A DNA stretch of 64,000 bases, taken from contig NZ_JACBAZ010000006.1 of the NCBI RefSeq assembly GCF_013391475.1, positions 62,001 through 126,000 on the forward strand, given 5' to 3'. Under the pieces are notes generated by a model. It searched no databases and had not been told where the DNA came from. It saw only the letters and a list, made by a program, of their open reading frames with translations. A program made the translations under genes and the position numbers. Shown here piece by piece: positions 51,443 through 60,862 of this stretch (position 1 is the first letter of the stretch; every line of letters starts with the position of its first letter). Source of the DNA: Oceaniferula marina (GTDB lineage Bacteria > Verrucomicrobiota > Verrucomicrobiia > Verrucomicrobiales > Akkermansiaceae).

Positions 51443-51883
51443 TTAAGAACTGATCCCCTGGGTTCGAGCTTCTACGGCGAGTTGGAAGGCCTCGCGGTCG
51501 CCGTGGCGTTTGATGGAAAATTTGACGCAACGTCGTTGGCCGGGGGCGGGGGACCAGGTGGCTTGCCAGAACTGGTAGGTGGTGCCGTTATTACTGACGA
51601 CGGTGATTTTCGAGACGCCGACCACTCCGGAGCTATTGCGCTGTGAGCGTTCACAGATGCGGGTGCTGGCACGGTTGGCGAGTTCGTCGATCAAGGCATC
51701 CCTCCACTGGCGGGCAGCCTGCAGTGCTTGTTGGGGTCCTCCGTGTGGTCGATCGGCAAAAAATTTCCCGTATTTGATCCCCCGGCGTTGCATGCGAACT
51801 TGCCAGCCGTGAGTGCCGGCACTCGGAAGGTCGATCCGGGCGATGGCGTAGTTGGGGGGCGTATGTTTACGCGGTGCGGGCAT
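51443..51883 (-). CDS. AP2-like DNA-binding domain protein
   Basis: 146 residues with two segments of AP2/integrase-DNA-binding type. The first is YAIARIDLPSAGTHGWQVRMQRRGIKYGKFFADRPHGGPQQALQAARQWRDALI. The second is SGVVGVSKITVVSNNGTTYQFWQATWSPAPGQRRCVKFSIKRHGDREAFQLAVEAR. Each has the three-strand-plus-helix pattern (W or Y in strand, aligned basic residues, A-x-x-A-R helix). Bacterial AP2 domains usually belong to HNH endonucleases; none is here, so this is probably a stand-alone DNA-binding protein. Unlike many mobile AP2-HNH proteins it is flanked by housekeeping genes. Confidence 0.72.
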   Translation of the reverse strand: MPAPRKHTPPNYAIARIDLPSAGTHGWQVRMQRRGIKYGKFFADRPHGGPQQALQAARQWRDALIDELANRASTRICERSQRNSSGVVGVSKITVVSNNGTTYQFWQATWSPAPGQRRCVKFSIKRHGDREAFQLAVEARTQGISS

Positions 51884-51941
51884 GGGAAAACTATGGAGGG
51901 GGGAGCTTGAAGTTTCAAGTTTTCAGTTTCATCAGGAGGTA

Positions 51942-51978
51942 ATACCGTTCTCCCGACAGCCCACCACTCAAACGGTAT
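51942..51978. repeat. 37-bp palindrome with MITE-like ends
   Basis: The ends ATACCGTTCTCCC and CTCAAACGGTAT are inverted repeats around a short GC-rich loop. They match the outer ends of the 207-bp MITE at 26973 (ATACCATTCTCCC and ATCAAATGGTAT), except that one base pair has changed on both sides (A-T to G-C). It lies about 47 bp upstream of the RlmI-like gene and may be a minimal derivative of that element or a solo hairpin terminator. Confidence 0.55.
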
Positions 51979-52024
51979 AAGTCGATGCTTGCATCTTGAT
52001 TGGGCGCGTGTCTAGGGTCTGCGC

Positions 52025-53197
52025 ATGGCAGGAATCATCATCAAACCGCGCGCACGTGTATTTCACGGACACGACTGGGTGTATGGATCGGAAATCAAGA
52101 AGACGTTCGGAGATCCTCAACCCGGTGATGTGATTTCGCTCAAGGATTTTCGGGATCGTCCGCTTGGGACGGCTATCTACAACCCGGAGTCCCAGATTGT
52201 CGCCCGGAGAATCTCTCGCAGAAAACAGAAACTCGATCGCGAGTTTTTACTACGTCGGATCGGGCAGGCGATTGAGTTACGCGAGCGTTCCGGGTTGGAC
52301 CCACGTCTGGCACGTATTGTTTGGAGTGAGTCGGACGGTTTGCCAGGAGTGATTGTCGACCGCTATGGAGACCACCTTGTGCTGCAAACGCTGACCTTGG
52401 CCATGTCGTTACATCGCCAGGAAATTGTCGATGTGTTGGTAGAGCTCCTTTCCCCGGCGTCGGTGATCCTGAGAAATGATTCTCCGATGCTGGTAGCCGA
52501 GGGGATTGAGCAGGAAACGTTGATGATGTATGGCGAACGGCCGGATACCTTTGTGGTGGAAGCCCCCAGCGTCGAAGGGGGGGTGAAATTTGAAATTGAC
52601 CTGATGGATGGCCAGAAAACCGGGCTTTACCTGGATCAGCTCGATGCTCACCGTGAGATTGCCAAGTTGGCCAAAGGGAAACGGGTCCTCGATTGTTTTT
52701 GTAACCAGGGTGGATTTGCCCTGGCCTGCGCTAAAGCCGGGGCCGCGAGTGTTACGGCCGTGGATTCTTCCGAGTCTGCCATTGAGGCGACCCGGCGGAA
52801 TGCTGAGCTCAATGGGGTGGAGGTAAATGCGGTTCAGCACAACGCCTTTGATTTTCTGAAGCATTGCGAAGACCAGTATGATTTGGTCATTCTGGACCCA
52901 CCTTCTTTTACCAAAAATAAAAAGAGCCTGAATAATGCGATGCGCGGATATAAGGAGATCCACTTGCGCGGGATCAAGCTGCTTGATCGCGATGGTATTC
53001 TTGCAAGCTACTGTTGTTCTCATCACGCGAGCCGGGAGCTCTTTTTACAGAATATCGTATCGGCATCGGTCGATGCCAAACGGAGCTTGCGGCTGATCGC
53101 GAGCCATGGACAGCGGCTGGACCACCCGGTTCTGCCTGCGATTCCAGAGACCGAGTATCTCAAGGGTTTTGTGCTTCAGCTTGTGCCATCAAGATAA
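52025..53197 (+). CDS. rlmI: RlmI-like 23S rRNA (cytosine-C5) methyltransferase
   Basis: 390 residues. The N-terminal PUA domain (AGIIIKPRARVFHGHDWVYGSEI, GDVISLKDFRDRPLGTAIYNP) is followed by an RNase-H-like linking region (ESDGLPGVIVDRYGDHLVLQTL). The Rossmann methyltransferase has the SAM loop KRVLDCFCNQGGFALACAKAGA and motif IV YDLVILDPPSFTKNKKSL, then LLDRDGILASYCCSHH. This is the RlmI/RlmK-like class that methylates cytosine 1962 of 23S rRNA; relatives of other specificity exist, so the symbol is approximate. It stands alone between divergent and convergent neighbours. Confidence 0.88.
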   Translation: MAGIIIKPRARVFHGHDWVYGSEIKKTFGDPQPGDVISLKDFRDRPLGTAIYNPESQIVARRISRRKQKLDREFLLRRIGQAIELRERSGLDPRLARIVWSESDGLPGVIVDRYGDHLVLQTLTLAMSLHRQEIVDVLVELLSPASVILRNDSPMLVAEGIEQETLMMYGERPDTFVVEAPSVEGGVKFEIDLMDGQKTGLYLDQLDAHREIAKLAKGKRVLDCFCNQGGFALACAKAGAASVTAVDSSESAIEATRRNAELNGVEVNAVQHNAFDFLKHCEDQYDLVILDPPSFTKNKKSLNNAMRGYKEIHLRGIKLLDRDGILASYCCSHHASRELFLQNIVSASVDAKRSLRLIASHGQRLDHPVLPAIPETEYLKGFVLQLVPSR

Positions 53198-53210
53198 AGG
53201 AGGGGAGGAT

Positions 53211-53627
53211 TTAGGGTGCCAGCCAAGCGAAGGTGCTGGTATTGCGGAGCACCGTGAACAGGGCGATGATTGCGATTCCTGCCCAAAACCAGCGGGGGGA
53301 AACCCCGGACAGATTCGGAGCGGGACGACCCAGCACGGTGAGGCTGATGATCAGATAGAGTGATCCGACTCCGAAAAGTATCACCCCAATCGCCAGCATG
53401 GGGTTCCATTGCATGGCTTCGGTGAGTTCTCCTCGCGCGAGGGCTCCCGCACAGCGGGTTCCTCCACACCCCGGGCAGAACCAGCCGGTCCAACGGCGGA
53501 TGGCACATTCTATCCCGTGGCCGCCGAGCCAGCTCGAGAGGGTGTAGAAAAAAGAGGTGAAGCCGCAGGCTGCCAATGGCAGCAGGAGTGGCCAGAGCTG
53601 TCGCGCGCGGGTGGCCATGACGGTCAA
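53211..53627 (-). CDS. DUF2752 membrane protein
   Basis: 138 residues with three hydrophobic segments and the DUF2752 signature WFCPGCGGTRCAGALARGEL. The family is small, integral in the membrane and of unknown function. It lies 18 bp after the GYF/DUF4190 gene on the same strand; such pairs recur in several Gram-negative groups. Gene end is 13 bp from the convergent RlmI gene. Confidence 0.85.
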   Translation of the reverse strand: MTVMATRARQLWPLLLPLAACGFTSFFYTLSSWLGGHGIECAIRRWTGWFCPGCGGTRCAGALARGELTEAMQWNPMLAIGVILFGVGSLYLIISLTVLGRPAPNLSGVSPRWFWAGIAIIALFTVLRNTSTFAWLAP

Positions 53628-53645
53628 ATGACTTCGGGGGGGGAT

Positions 53646-54200
53646 TTAATACGAGTGGCGGCTCATGTCTGCAAATGCCAGCGCGATGGCTATGATCATG
53701 AACAGTTGAAATGCGATGCCGAGATAGCCACAGACGAGGCCGGCGATGGCCATGCCTTTTCCTTGGATCGGAACCACGCTGTGTTTGATTTTTTTCAGGG
53801 ACATGTGGCCGCAAATGACGGCGGGGATGCCAAATAATGCCCACACGTAGCAGGCGACAATGGCCAGAATTCCGCAGACCAAGGCTGCGATTGAGAGTCC
53901 GTCTGTCGGGATCGGTGATCCAGCGTATGGAGCCTGACCGGCGTAGCTTTGCGGACTCCCGTATGGGTTGGTTGAGGGACGGCTTGATGGAGCGGGCTGG
54001 GCAGGGATGCCAGCGCTTCCACTACTTGCAAATGCGTGTTGGAATTCGGGCACTGCGTTGACTGGTGCCCAGTCAGGCATGCCTTCGCACCAGACGATGG
54101 TTTTGGCATCGATTTGGCCCGAGTTGATGAGCGTGTGGATTTCCGGATCGGAAACCGGGCCGTGCTGGGTACCGTCTTTGCCGTAAAACCAGTCCGCCAT
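53646..54200 (-). CDS. GYF_2 / DUF4190 membrane protein
   Basis: 184 residues. The N-terminal GYF_2 domain is WFYGKDGTQHGPVSDPEIHTLINSGQIDAKTIVWCEGMPDWAPV. A Pro/Ser/Gly-rich linker follows (about residues 60-98). DUF4190 follows with two hydrophobic helices (LSIAALVCGILAIVACYVWALFGIPAVICGHMSL, GMAIAGLVCGYLGIAFQLFMII). GYF-type domains bind Pro-rich peptides, so the protein may tether or sense something at the membrane. It lies 20 bp downstream of fabI. Confidence 0.87.
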   Translation of the reverse strand: MADWFYGKDGTQHGPVSDPEIHTLINSGQIDAKTIVWCEGMPDWAPVNAVPEFQHAFASSGSAGIPAQPAPSSRPSTNPYGSPQSYAGQAPYAGSPIPTDGLSIAALVCGILAIVACYVWALFGIPAVICGHMSLKKIKHSVVPIQGKGMAIAGLVCGYLGIAFQLFMIIAIALAFADMSRHSY

Positions 54201-54220
54201 GATACTTTGGGGGAGGGGTT

Positions 54221-54997
54221 TTACATGGCGACGATTTCGTAGCCGCCGTCCACGTAGAGCACCTGTCCGGTGATGGATGCGGATCCGTCACTTGCGAGGA
54301 AGACGCCGGTGCAACCGAGTTCTTCGGGCGTGCAGGTGCGGCCCATGGGTGCGTGATCTTCGTAATACTTGAAGAGTTTGCCAAAGTCTGAAACGCCACG
54401 TCCGGCGAGGGTTTGCACTGGGCCTGCGGAGATGCAGTTGACCCGGATGTTCTTGCGGCCAAGGTCGGCAGCAAGGTAGCGGGTGCTGGCCTCAAGGCTG
54501 GCTTTGGCCACACCCATGACGTTGTAGTTAGGCACCACCTTGACGGCACCGTAGAAGCTCATGGCAATGATGCTGCCGCCGTCGGGCATCATTTTTTCAG
54601 CGCGCTGGGAGATGGCGACCAGAGAGTAGGCAGACACATCGTGGGCGATGGCGTAGGCCTCACGCGAGGTCTTGACAAAACTTTCCTGGAGAGCCTCTTT
54701 TGGAGCAAAGGCAACCGAGTGAAGGACCAGATCGATTTTGTCGGTGTGTTTTTTGACATTTTCGAAAAAGCTGTCGATTTCCTCGTCGCTGGTGACGTCG
54801 CATGGGTAGACTGGAGTGTCTTCACCGAAGGTCGTGGCGAGTTGTTCTACATTTTTTTGCAATCGGTCCCCTGCATAGTTGAAAATCAGCTTGGCTCCTG
54901 CATCTGCCCAGGCCTTGGCAATCGCCCATGCGATACTGCGTTTGTTTGCTACGCCGAAAACAACGGCCGTTTTGCCTGCTAATGGTTGGTCGCTCAT
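54221..54997 (-). CDS. fabI: Enoyl-[acyl-carrier-protein] reductase (NADH)
   Basis: 258 residues from the ATG at 54997 (MSDQPLAGKTAVVFGVANKRSIAWAIAKAWADAGA), the NAD-binding start of FabI. The active site is NYNVMGVAKASLEASTRYLA (Tyr and Lys). The conserved stretch preceding it reads SFYGAVKVVPNY, so the first Tyr found in E. coli FabI (SYLG) is Phe-Tyr here. DLGRKNIRVNCISAGPVQTLAGRG and CTPEELGCTGVFLASDGSASITGQVLYVDGG complete it. It reduces enoyl-ACP in fatty acid elongation in the cytoplasm. An extra 14-residue extension is possible but unlikely. Confidence 0.95.
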   Translation of the reverse strand: MSDQPLAGKTAVVFGVANKRSIAWAIAKAWADAGAKLIFNYAGDRLQKNVEQLATTFGEDTPVYPCDVTSDEEIDSFFENVKKHTDKIDLVLHSVAFAPKEALQESFVKTSREAYAIAHDVSAYSLVAISQRAEKMMPDGGSIIAMSFYGAVKVVPNYNVMGVAKASLEASTRYLAADLGRKNIRVNCISAGPVQTLAGRGVSDFGKLFKYYEDHAPMGRTCTPEELGCTGVFLASDGSASITGQVLYVDGGYEIVAM

Positions 54998-55144
54998 ACG
55001 CGCGCGATCATTGATGAAAGGTCGCCCGGATGCAACCATGAATTTATCCCACAGGGGGCAAAATAGGTAATTTTTTTTCGAGCTTCGCTTGTCCCGGGCC
55101 GAAATGAGGATTCCTCACGCTTGTAGCGGCTTTGTCTTCAGCCA

Positions 55145-56008
55145 TTATTGTCCGTATTCGGTTGGCGGAATGTAGCCCAGTTCAGCGATAAAGGCATCCA
55201 TCGAATTCAGGGTGATTTCGAAGTGCTCCGGGCTGACATTGAAGTTGAAAAAGCTGTGGTTGCAGGCGTCGAAATCGATCAGGTCGCAGCGGTTGCGTTT
55301 GCGTTTCATCATTCGGACAAACTCCACAATCATATAGTGGGGCGCGACGGTGTCGACTTTGCCGTGAATCATCAGGGTGGGGGGAAGCTTGCGGCGAACG
55401 TTGTGGTAGGGGTTGAGTTTCGAACTGACCTTGGCGTTGGGGAACCGTTGGTGGTCGACATTTCGCCGGTTGGTATGGACAAAGGAACTGACTCCGATCA
55501 CCGCTTGCGGCCTCGGGTCGTAGCCATCGACGACCTCCAGTTTTTTTCGCATGGCGAGTGAAAGGGCCATATGGGCTCCTCCTGCGGACCCGGCCGCAAC
55601 GATGCGCTTGGGGTCAATTCCAAGTTCCTGATGGTTGTGGCGGAGCCAGAGCATCGCCATCTGGGCATCATCAAAGGCGTCGTCCGGGGTGGATTGGTGT
55701 ACTGCGCTGACCCGGTATTCCACCACAATGGCGACCATGCCGCGGCTGGCGAAGTGCATGGCATGGGGGGAGAACTGGGTGACCATACTGACATCCCAGA
55801 GGCCTCCGTGAAAAAACAAGATGGCAGGTTTCAGTTCTCCGGATTGGTCATCCTGTTGACTGTTGGGTTTACTGTCCTCCGGGTAAAAGCAGTAGGCGTG
55901 AAGATCAATACCGTCTTCGGACTGATAGATGTGGGGGTAGGCTCCGTTGAGCAACTCGAGTTTGCGTTCGGCGCTCAGCGGGGTGGTAGGTTGGGGAAGG
56001 ACGTTCAT
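55145..56008 (-). CDS. Alpha/beta hydrolase (HSL-type)
   Basis: 287 residues from the ATG at 56008 (MNVLPQPTTPLSAERKLELL). Oxyanion-hole motif ILFFHGGLWDVSM, nucleophile elbow RIVAAGSAGGAHMALSLAM (Ser in GSAGG), acid/base region PPTLMIHGKVDTVAPHYMIVEF (Asp) and DACNHSFFNF (His) make a full triad. There is no signal peptide, so it is probably cytoplasmic. Substrate unknown, perhaps a sugar ester. It is divergent from a secreted protein gene 78 bp away. Confidence 0.88.
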   Translation of the reverse strand: MNVLPQPTTPLSAERKLELLNGAYPHIYQSEDGIDLHAYCFYPEDSKPNSQQDDQSGELKPAILFFHGGLWDVSMVTQFSPHAMHFASRGMVAIVVEYRVSAVHQSTPDDAFDDAQMAMLWLRHNHQELGIDPKRIVAAGSAGGAHMALSLAMRKKLEVVDGYDPRPQAVIGVSSFVHTNRRNVDHQRFPNAKVSSKLNPYHNVRRKLPPTLMIHGKVDTVAPHYMIVEFVRMMKRKRNRCDLIDFDACNHSFFNFNVSPEHFEITLNSMDAFIAELGYIPPTEYGQ

Positions 56009-56086
56009 GCACAGATTGCCGGGTGGAGGACAAGCTTGTCTGAAAAAGTGTTTGCCCTCTGCTGGATTTATTGTCCAATGGAAATC

Positions 56087-56992
56087 ATGAAAAGCATGCA
56101 ATTATTTCTTTTGCTGTCGATGGTGCTGGTCTCATTTTCCGCCACACCGAGTGCTCGCGCCCAATCACCGACGGATCCCAAACTGACCAAAGCGCTTCAG
56201 GATGTCTATGCCTACTGGCGTGATGCGATGAAAAAAAAGAATCATGCAGCCTGGAAGCAGATCACCGCCAGTCATCGCCAGATGGCGATCAAAAACCGGA
56301 TTATGTCGGAGCGGGGTCGCTTTCCCCAGGATGTGTTTCGGGTGCCGGGGACGCCTCCTGCCGCCGCCAGTTTAAAGTTATTGAGGTCCCGTTATAAGGG
56401 GATGACGGCGAAACAGGTGTATTTTGGTAAGGTAGATTTTGGGGTGGGTGGAGCTCCTTCTGACAATTTGTTAGTGCTTAGTTTTGTTTATGAATCCGGC
56501 GGATGGAAATACGACAGTGCGGAGTTTGTCAATTTAGGTGGACTCAAGGATGTGAGAACCCAGTTGATGTCTGGCAATTTGAAGTATGTCGACGGAGAAG
56601 CTTTTTTACCTGACGGTAAGGTGCCAGTGAAGCCGATGGAAGTGGGGATGGCGAAGTACATTGCAAAAGTGTACACCTACTGCCCCGGCAGGGAAGTCAG
56701 GGCGAGCGTGAATAAGATCAGCAAGCACCGATTTCAGAATGACACGCGCTCCGAGGTGGTGATTGGAGGGGTGCGTGATGGGATGAATGAGATCCAGTTC
56801 TGGATCAAGGATCTGCCGGGATACAAAGGGGACGACCCTTTGACGGTGCGGGTGTATATTTTTCCCCAAGTAGAAGGACACAAGCCGGTCAAGGTGTTCC
56901 AGTATCAGACGATCAAGGGGGAGAAGCCCAAGCTGACGGCCAAAGAGATGTTTAATATCGGCCCGGATGATGTGAAGCGGATCGGGCGTTAG
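56087..56992 (+). CDS. Secreted protein of unknown function
   Basis: 301 residues from the ATG at 56087; the frame is open much further upstream (to 55571), but only across the antisense of the hydrolase. The N-terminus MKSMQLFLLLSMVLVSFSATPSARA is a signal peptide. A mostly helical part (LTKALQDVYAYWRDAMKKKNHAAWKQITASHRQMAIKNRI) is followed by a beta-rich half (VNKISKHRFQNDTRSEVVIGGVRDGMNEIQFWIKDLPGYKGDDPLTVRVYIFP). It is probably periplasmic. I recognise no family. It ends before a REP array. Confidence 0.75.
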   Translation: MKSMQLFLLLSMVLVSFSATPSARAQSPTDPKLTKALQDVYAYWRDAMKKKNHAAWKQITASHRQMAIKNRIMSERGRFPQDVFRVPGTPPAAASLKLLRSRYKGMTAKQVYFGKVDFGVGGAPSDNLLVLSFVYESGGWKYDSAEFVNLGGLKDVRTQLMSGNLKYVDGEAFLPDGKVPVKPMEVGMAKYIAKVYTYCPGREVRASVNKISKHRFQNDTRSEVVIGGVRDGMNEIQFWIKDLPGYKGDDPLTVRVYIFPQVEGHKPVKVFQYQTIKGEKPKLTAKEMFNIGPDDVKRIGR

Positions 56993-57033
56993 GAGAAGGA
57001 GGTTCTTTGTCTAAAAGGAGAGGATCCCAACGT

Positions 57034-57641
57034 GTGGGCACTGCGTTCCCAAGCTTGCCGACAGATTGAAAATCTGTCCTACTTTGGGTGCGTGAAGGTA
57101 GGACAGGATTGCATCCTGTCGGCCTCCCAAGGAATGATCAGGCTGTGGGCACTGCGTTCCCAAGTTTGCCGACAGATTGAAAATCCGTCCTACTTTGGGT
57201 GTGTGAAGGTAGGACAGGATTGCATCCTGTCGGCCTCCCAAGGAATGATCAGGCTGTGGGCACTGCGTTCCCAAGTTTGCCGACAGATTGAAAAATCCGT
57301 CCTACTTTGGGTGTGTGAAGGTAGGACAGGATTGGATCCTGTCGGCCTCCCAAGGAATGATCAGGCTGTGGGCACTGCGTTCCCAAGTTTGCCGACAGAT
57401 TGAAAAATCCGTCCTACTTTGGGTGTGTGAAGGTAGGACAGGATTGTATCCTGTCGGCCTCCCAAGGAATGATCAGGCTGTGGGCACTGCGTTCCCAAGT
57501 TTGCCGACAGATTGAAAAATCTGTCCTACTCTGGGTGTGTGAAGGTAGGACAGGATTGGATCCTGTCGGCCTCCGAAGGAATGATCAGGCTGTGAGCACT
57601 GTGTTCCCAAGTTTGCCGACAGATTGAAAATCTGTCCTACC
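57034..57641. repeat. REP/BIME array B (six plus five GTAG palindromes, 111-112 bp period)
   Basis: Five 111-112 bp units plus a partial sixth lie between convergent genes. Six 26-27-nt palindromes start at 57057, 57168, 57279, 57391, 57503 and 57615 (stem GACAGATT/AATCTGTC read on the minus strand, with single-base changes in copies 2-4). They alternate with five in the opposite orientation starting at 57098, 57209, 57321, 57432 and 57544 (stem GACAGGAT/ATCCTGTC). Each palindrome has GTAG at its 5' base, as in REP elements. Layout and orientation match array A at 16156, but stem sequences differ with compensating changes. Confidence 0.85.
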
Positions 57642-57653
57642 TTGCGTGACGGG

Positions 57654-59045
57654 TTAAAGCCCGCTGACGACTTCGTCGATGCTGGCTTTGGCGTCGCCAA
57701 AGAGCATGCGGGTGTTTTCTTTGAAGAATAGTGGGTTTTCAACTCCGGCGTAACCGGTGGCCATGCTGCGCTTAAGCACAATCACTTCTTTGGCATTCCA
57801 GACCTGAAGCACCGGCATGCCTGCGATCGGGCTGTCGGGCTCGTCTTCGGCTGATGGGTTGACGATATCGTTGGCCCCAATAACCATAACCACGTCGGTT
57901 TCGGGGAAGTCATCATTGATTTCTTCCATCTCAAGCACGATGTCGTAGGGAAGTTTGGCTTCTGCCAACAACACGTTCATGTGGCCGGGCATCCGTCCGG
58001 CAACCGGGTGGATGGCGAAGCGGACGTTGACACCTTGGTCGCGAAGCTTCTGGGTCATTGAAGCAACGGCTTGCTGGGCCTGGGCGACGGCCATGCCATA
58101 GCCGGGAACGATCACCAGCGATTTTGAGTTGTTGAGCAACTCGGAGGTGTCGGCCGCGGTGATGGCAACGGCTTCACCCTGTTCTTCGCCATCGGCGGAT
58201 TTGGTGGCTTTTTTCGTGCCAAAGCCGCCGAGGATCACGCTGAGGAACTTGCGGTTCATGGCTCGGCACATGATGATCGAGAGGATGGCACCGCTGGACC
58301 CGACCAGGGCTCCGGTCACAATCAGGAGGTCGTTGGAGAGCATGAAGCCGGTGGCGGCTGCAGCCCAGCCCGAGTAGCTGTTAAGCATGGAGATCACCAC
58401 GGGCATGTCGGCTCCGCCGATGGCGGCCACCATGTGAATGCCAAAGAGCAGCGCGAGCACCGTCATGATTGCCAGTGGCATCATGCCAGCATCAATGCTG
58501 CCGGCTTGGACAAACATCACTCCGAGTAAGATACAGGCGATCAGGATCAGGATGTTGAGCAGATGCCGGGCGGGGAGCAGGAGTGGTCGGCCACCGATCT
58601 TGCCGCTGAGCTTGCCAAAGGCAACGACCGATCCGGTAAACGTGACCGCGCCGATCAGGATGCCGAGGTAGATTTCGACGTCGTGGATGGCTTTTTCCGC
58701 ACCACTTAACGGATGGGAGGTATCCAGGAAGGTTCCGAATCCGACGAGCACGGCGGCCAGTCCGACAAAGCTGTGCAGCATGGCAACGAGTTCGGGCATG
58801 GCGGTCATTTTGACCCGGGCCGCGAGCAGGGCTCCGATCACCGCACCGATGACAATGACGATGGCGATAATGTGGAAGTTGCCGACCGAGGCGTTGAACA
58901 GGGTGGCTCCAACGGCGAGGATCATGCCGATGATGCCGTAGAAGTTTCCTCGCCGGGCTTTTTCCTGATCACTCAAGCCACCAAGGCTGAGGATGAACAG
59001 GATGCTGGCAACGATGTAACATGAGGTAGTGATTCCTTCAGACAT
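57654..59045 (-). CDS. pntB: NAD(P) transhydrogenase subunit beta
   Basis: 463 residues. The membrane domain has nine or so hydrophobic helices ([65 protein letters not shown]). The soluble dIII binds NADP(H): [72 protein letters not shown] and [21 protein letters not shown]. It works with PntA to make NADPH at the expense of the proton gradient. Start of the adjoining REP array is 13 bp beyond its stop. Confidence 0.96.
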   Translation of the reverse strand: MSEGITTSCYIVASILFILSLGGLSDQEKARRGNFYGIIGMILAVGATLFNASVGNFHIIAIVIVIGAVIGALLAARVKMTAMPELVAMLHSFVGLAAVLVGFGTFLDTSHPLSGAEKAIHDVEIYLGILIGAVTFTGSVVAFGKLSGKIGGRPLLLPARHLLNILILIACILLGVMFVQAGSIDAGMMPLAIMTVLALLFGIHMVAAIGGADMPVVISMLNSYSGWAAAATGFMLSNDLLIVTGALVGSSGAILSIIMCRAMNRKFLSVILGGFGTKKATKSADGEEQGEAVAITAADTSELLNNSKSLVIVPGYGMAVAQAQQAVASMTQKLRDQGVNVRFAIHPVAGRMPGHMNVLLAEAKLPYDIVLEMEEINDDFPETDVVMVIGANDIVNPSAEDEPDSPIAGMPVLQVWNAKEVIVLKRSMATGYAGVENPLFFKENTRMLFGDAKASIDEVVSGL

Positions 59046-59090
59046 AGTAGTATAGAGTAAAAAGTAGAGAGTGGGAAGGTTGAGGGGGGC

Positions 59091-60632
59091 TTAGTCTTTG
59101 CGGAACATGTCGAGCATCCGGTGGGTGACCAGGAATCCTCCGAAGATGTTGATGGAGGTGATGAGAATGGCGATGGAGGCGAGCACCACGATGATGCCAT
59201 TGCTGTTTCCGACCTGAAGCAGGGCCCCCAGCACAATGATGCTACTGATGGCGTTGGTAACACTCATCAGCGGGGTGTGCAGGGCGGCTGTCACATTCCA
59301 GATCACTTGCCAACCAACAAAGCAGGCGAGCACAAAGACGGTGAAGTGACCCATGAAGTCGGATGGAGCGACGCTGCCGACTCCGAGGATCAGGGCCGCG
59401 ACGATACCGAGTCCGAGCAGGGTTCCGAGGCCCTTTTTCGGCTCGGGTTCAGGTGTGGGCACTGGAGCTGGTTCTTCTTTTTTCGCTGCCGGTGGAGCGG
59501 CACTGATTTTTGGGGCTGGCGGTGGCCAGGTGATTTGTCCTTCTTTGATGACGGTGGTGCCGCGGATGACCTCGTCTTCGAAGTTCAGGTCGATGTTGCC
59601 ATCTTTCTCCGGGGTCAGTTCATCAAAGAGGTGGCCGATGTTGTTGGCGTAGAGTTGGCTCGACTGGCCGGACATGCGGCTGGGTAAGTCGGTGTAGCCG
59701 ATCAGGCTGATGCCGTGTTTGACTGCGATTTCACCCGGCTCGGTGAGTTCGCAGTTTCCTCCTTGCTCGGCGGCAAGGTCGACAATGACGCTGCCGGACT
59801 TCATGGATTTCACCATTTCGGCGGTGATCAGCTTGGGGGCTGGCTTGCCGGGGATCAGAGCGGTGGTGATGATGATGTCCACTTCTTTGGCTTGCTCGGC
59901 AAAGAGCGCCATTTCGGCTTCGATGAACTCCTTGCTCATCACCTTGGCGTAGCCGCCTTCTCCGCTGCCGTCCTCTTCAAAGTCAAGGTAGAGGAATTCC
60001 CCGCCCATGCTGACCACTTGGTCGGCAACTTCCGGGCGGGTATCAAAGGCACGAACGATGGCTCCCAGGCTGGAAGCCGCTCCGATGGCGGACAGTCCTG
60101 CCACACCGGCCCCGATGACCATGACTTTGGCGGGTGGCACTTTACCTGCGGCTGTGATTTGGCCGGTAAAGAAGTGACCGAAGTTGTTACCCGCCTCGAT
60201 CACTGCACGGTAACCGGCGATGTTAGCCATGGATGAGAGAGCGTCGAGCTTTTGTGCCCGGGAGATGCGGGGGACACAATCCATGGAGAGCACATTGGCG
60301 CCTTGTTCGGCGAGTTGTTTGAGTTGTTCCTGGTTTTGGGCGGGCCAAAAGAAGCTGATCAGGGTTTTCCCCTTGGTGAGCAAGGCAGCCTCCATGGATT
60401 CGGGTGGGCGAACCTTGATGATAATGTCAGATTGTTGCCAGACTTGGGCGGTGTCGGCCAGGGTTTCAGCTCCGGCGGCTTTCCAGTCGGCGTCGCTGAT
60501 ATGGGCGGACTCGCCGGCTCCAGACTCGACCACGACCTCGTATCCGAGTTTGATGAGCTTTTCGACCAGCACGGGGGATCCGGCGACTCGCTTTTCACCG
60601 GGGAAGATTTCCTTTGGGATGCCAATTTTCAT
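59091..60632 (-). CDS. pntA: NAD(P) transhydrogenase subunit alpha (fused)
   Basis: 513 residues from the ATG at 60632 ([20 protein letters not shown]); frames reaching further upstream have no support. The N-terminal dI domain binds NAD(H): [52 protein letters not shown] Pro/Ala/Glu-rich linker (about 370-410) leads to the membrane domain ([42 protein letters not shown]). The single-chain form (alpha1 and alpha2 together) is as in E. coli. pntB follows 45 bp later on the same strand. Confidence 0.96.
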   Translation of the reverse strand: MKIGIPKEIFPGEKRVAGSPVLVEKLIKLGYEVVVESGAGESAHISDADWKAAGAETLADTAQVWQQSDIIIKVRPPESMEAALLTKGKTLISFFWPAQNQEQLKQLAEQGANVLSMDCVPRISRAQKLDALSSMANIAGYRAVIEAGNNFGHFFTGQITAAGKVPPAKVMVIGAGVAGLSAIGAASSLGAIVRAFDTRPEVADQVVSMGGEFLYLDFEEDGSGEGGYAKVMSKEFIEAEMALFAEQAKEVDIIITTALIPGKPAPKLITAEMVKSMKSGSVIVDLAAEQGGNCELTEPGEIAVKHGISLIGYTDLPSRMSGQSSQLYANNIGHLFDELTPEKDGNIDLNFEDEVIRGTTVIKEGQITWPPPAPKISAAPPAAKKEEPAPVPTPEPEPKKGLGTLLGLGIVAALILGVGSVAPSDFMGHFTVFVLACFVGWQVIWNVTAALHTPLMSVTNAISSIIVLGALLQVGNSNGIIVVLASIAILITSINIFGGFLVTHRMLDMFRKD

Positions 60633-60862
60633 AATTTGTTCCAGATCACTAGCCAAAAGCGTAATTGCGGGCAAGACCAAACAGAATATGTGTTTAGATA
60701 AGCAAGACACGGGCATTCGGGGCGAGGAATACCGAGGGGGAGCTGTTGGATCGGCAGGATCTGTGTCAGTAGTCGATCGAGCTGAGCAATTTTGCTTGTG
60801 CCCGTGGGTGTGGCTGTCAGTCTTGGGAAAGCTTTAGTCAGCACTTTTTCATAGGTTTTATT

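Noticed and set aside
55571-56086. Extension of the 56.1-kb secreted-protein frame by 172 codons upstream
   Set aside because: That part is antisense to the alpha/beta hydrolase. The signal peptide beginning at 56087 marks the true start.
57032-57627. Several overlapping frames of about 75-120 codons in repeat array B with repeated FGCVKVGQD segments
   Set aside because: They are by-products of a repeat whose period is often a multiple of three (111 bp); hairpin conservation and the GTAG heads explain the sequence better than protein coding.
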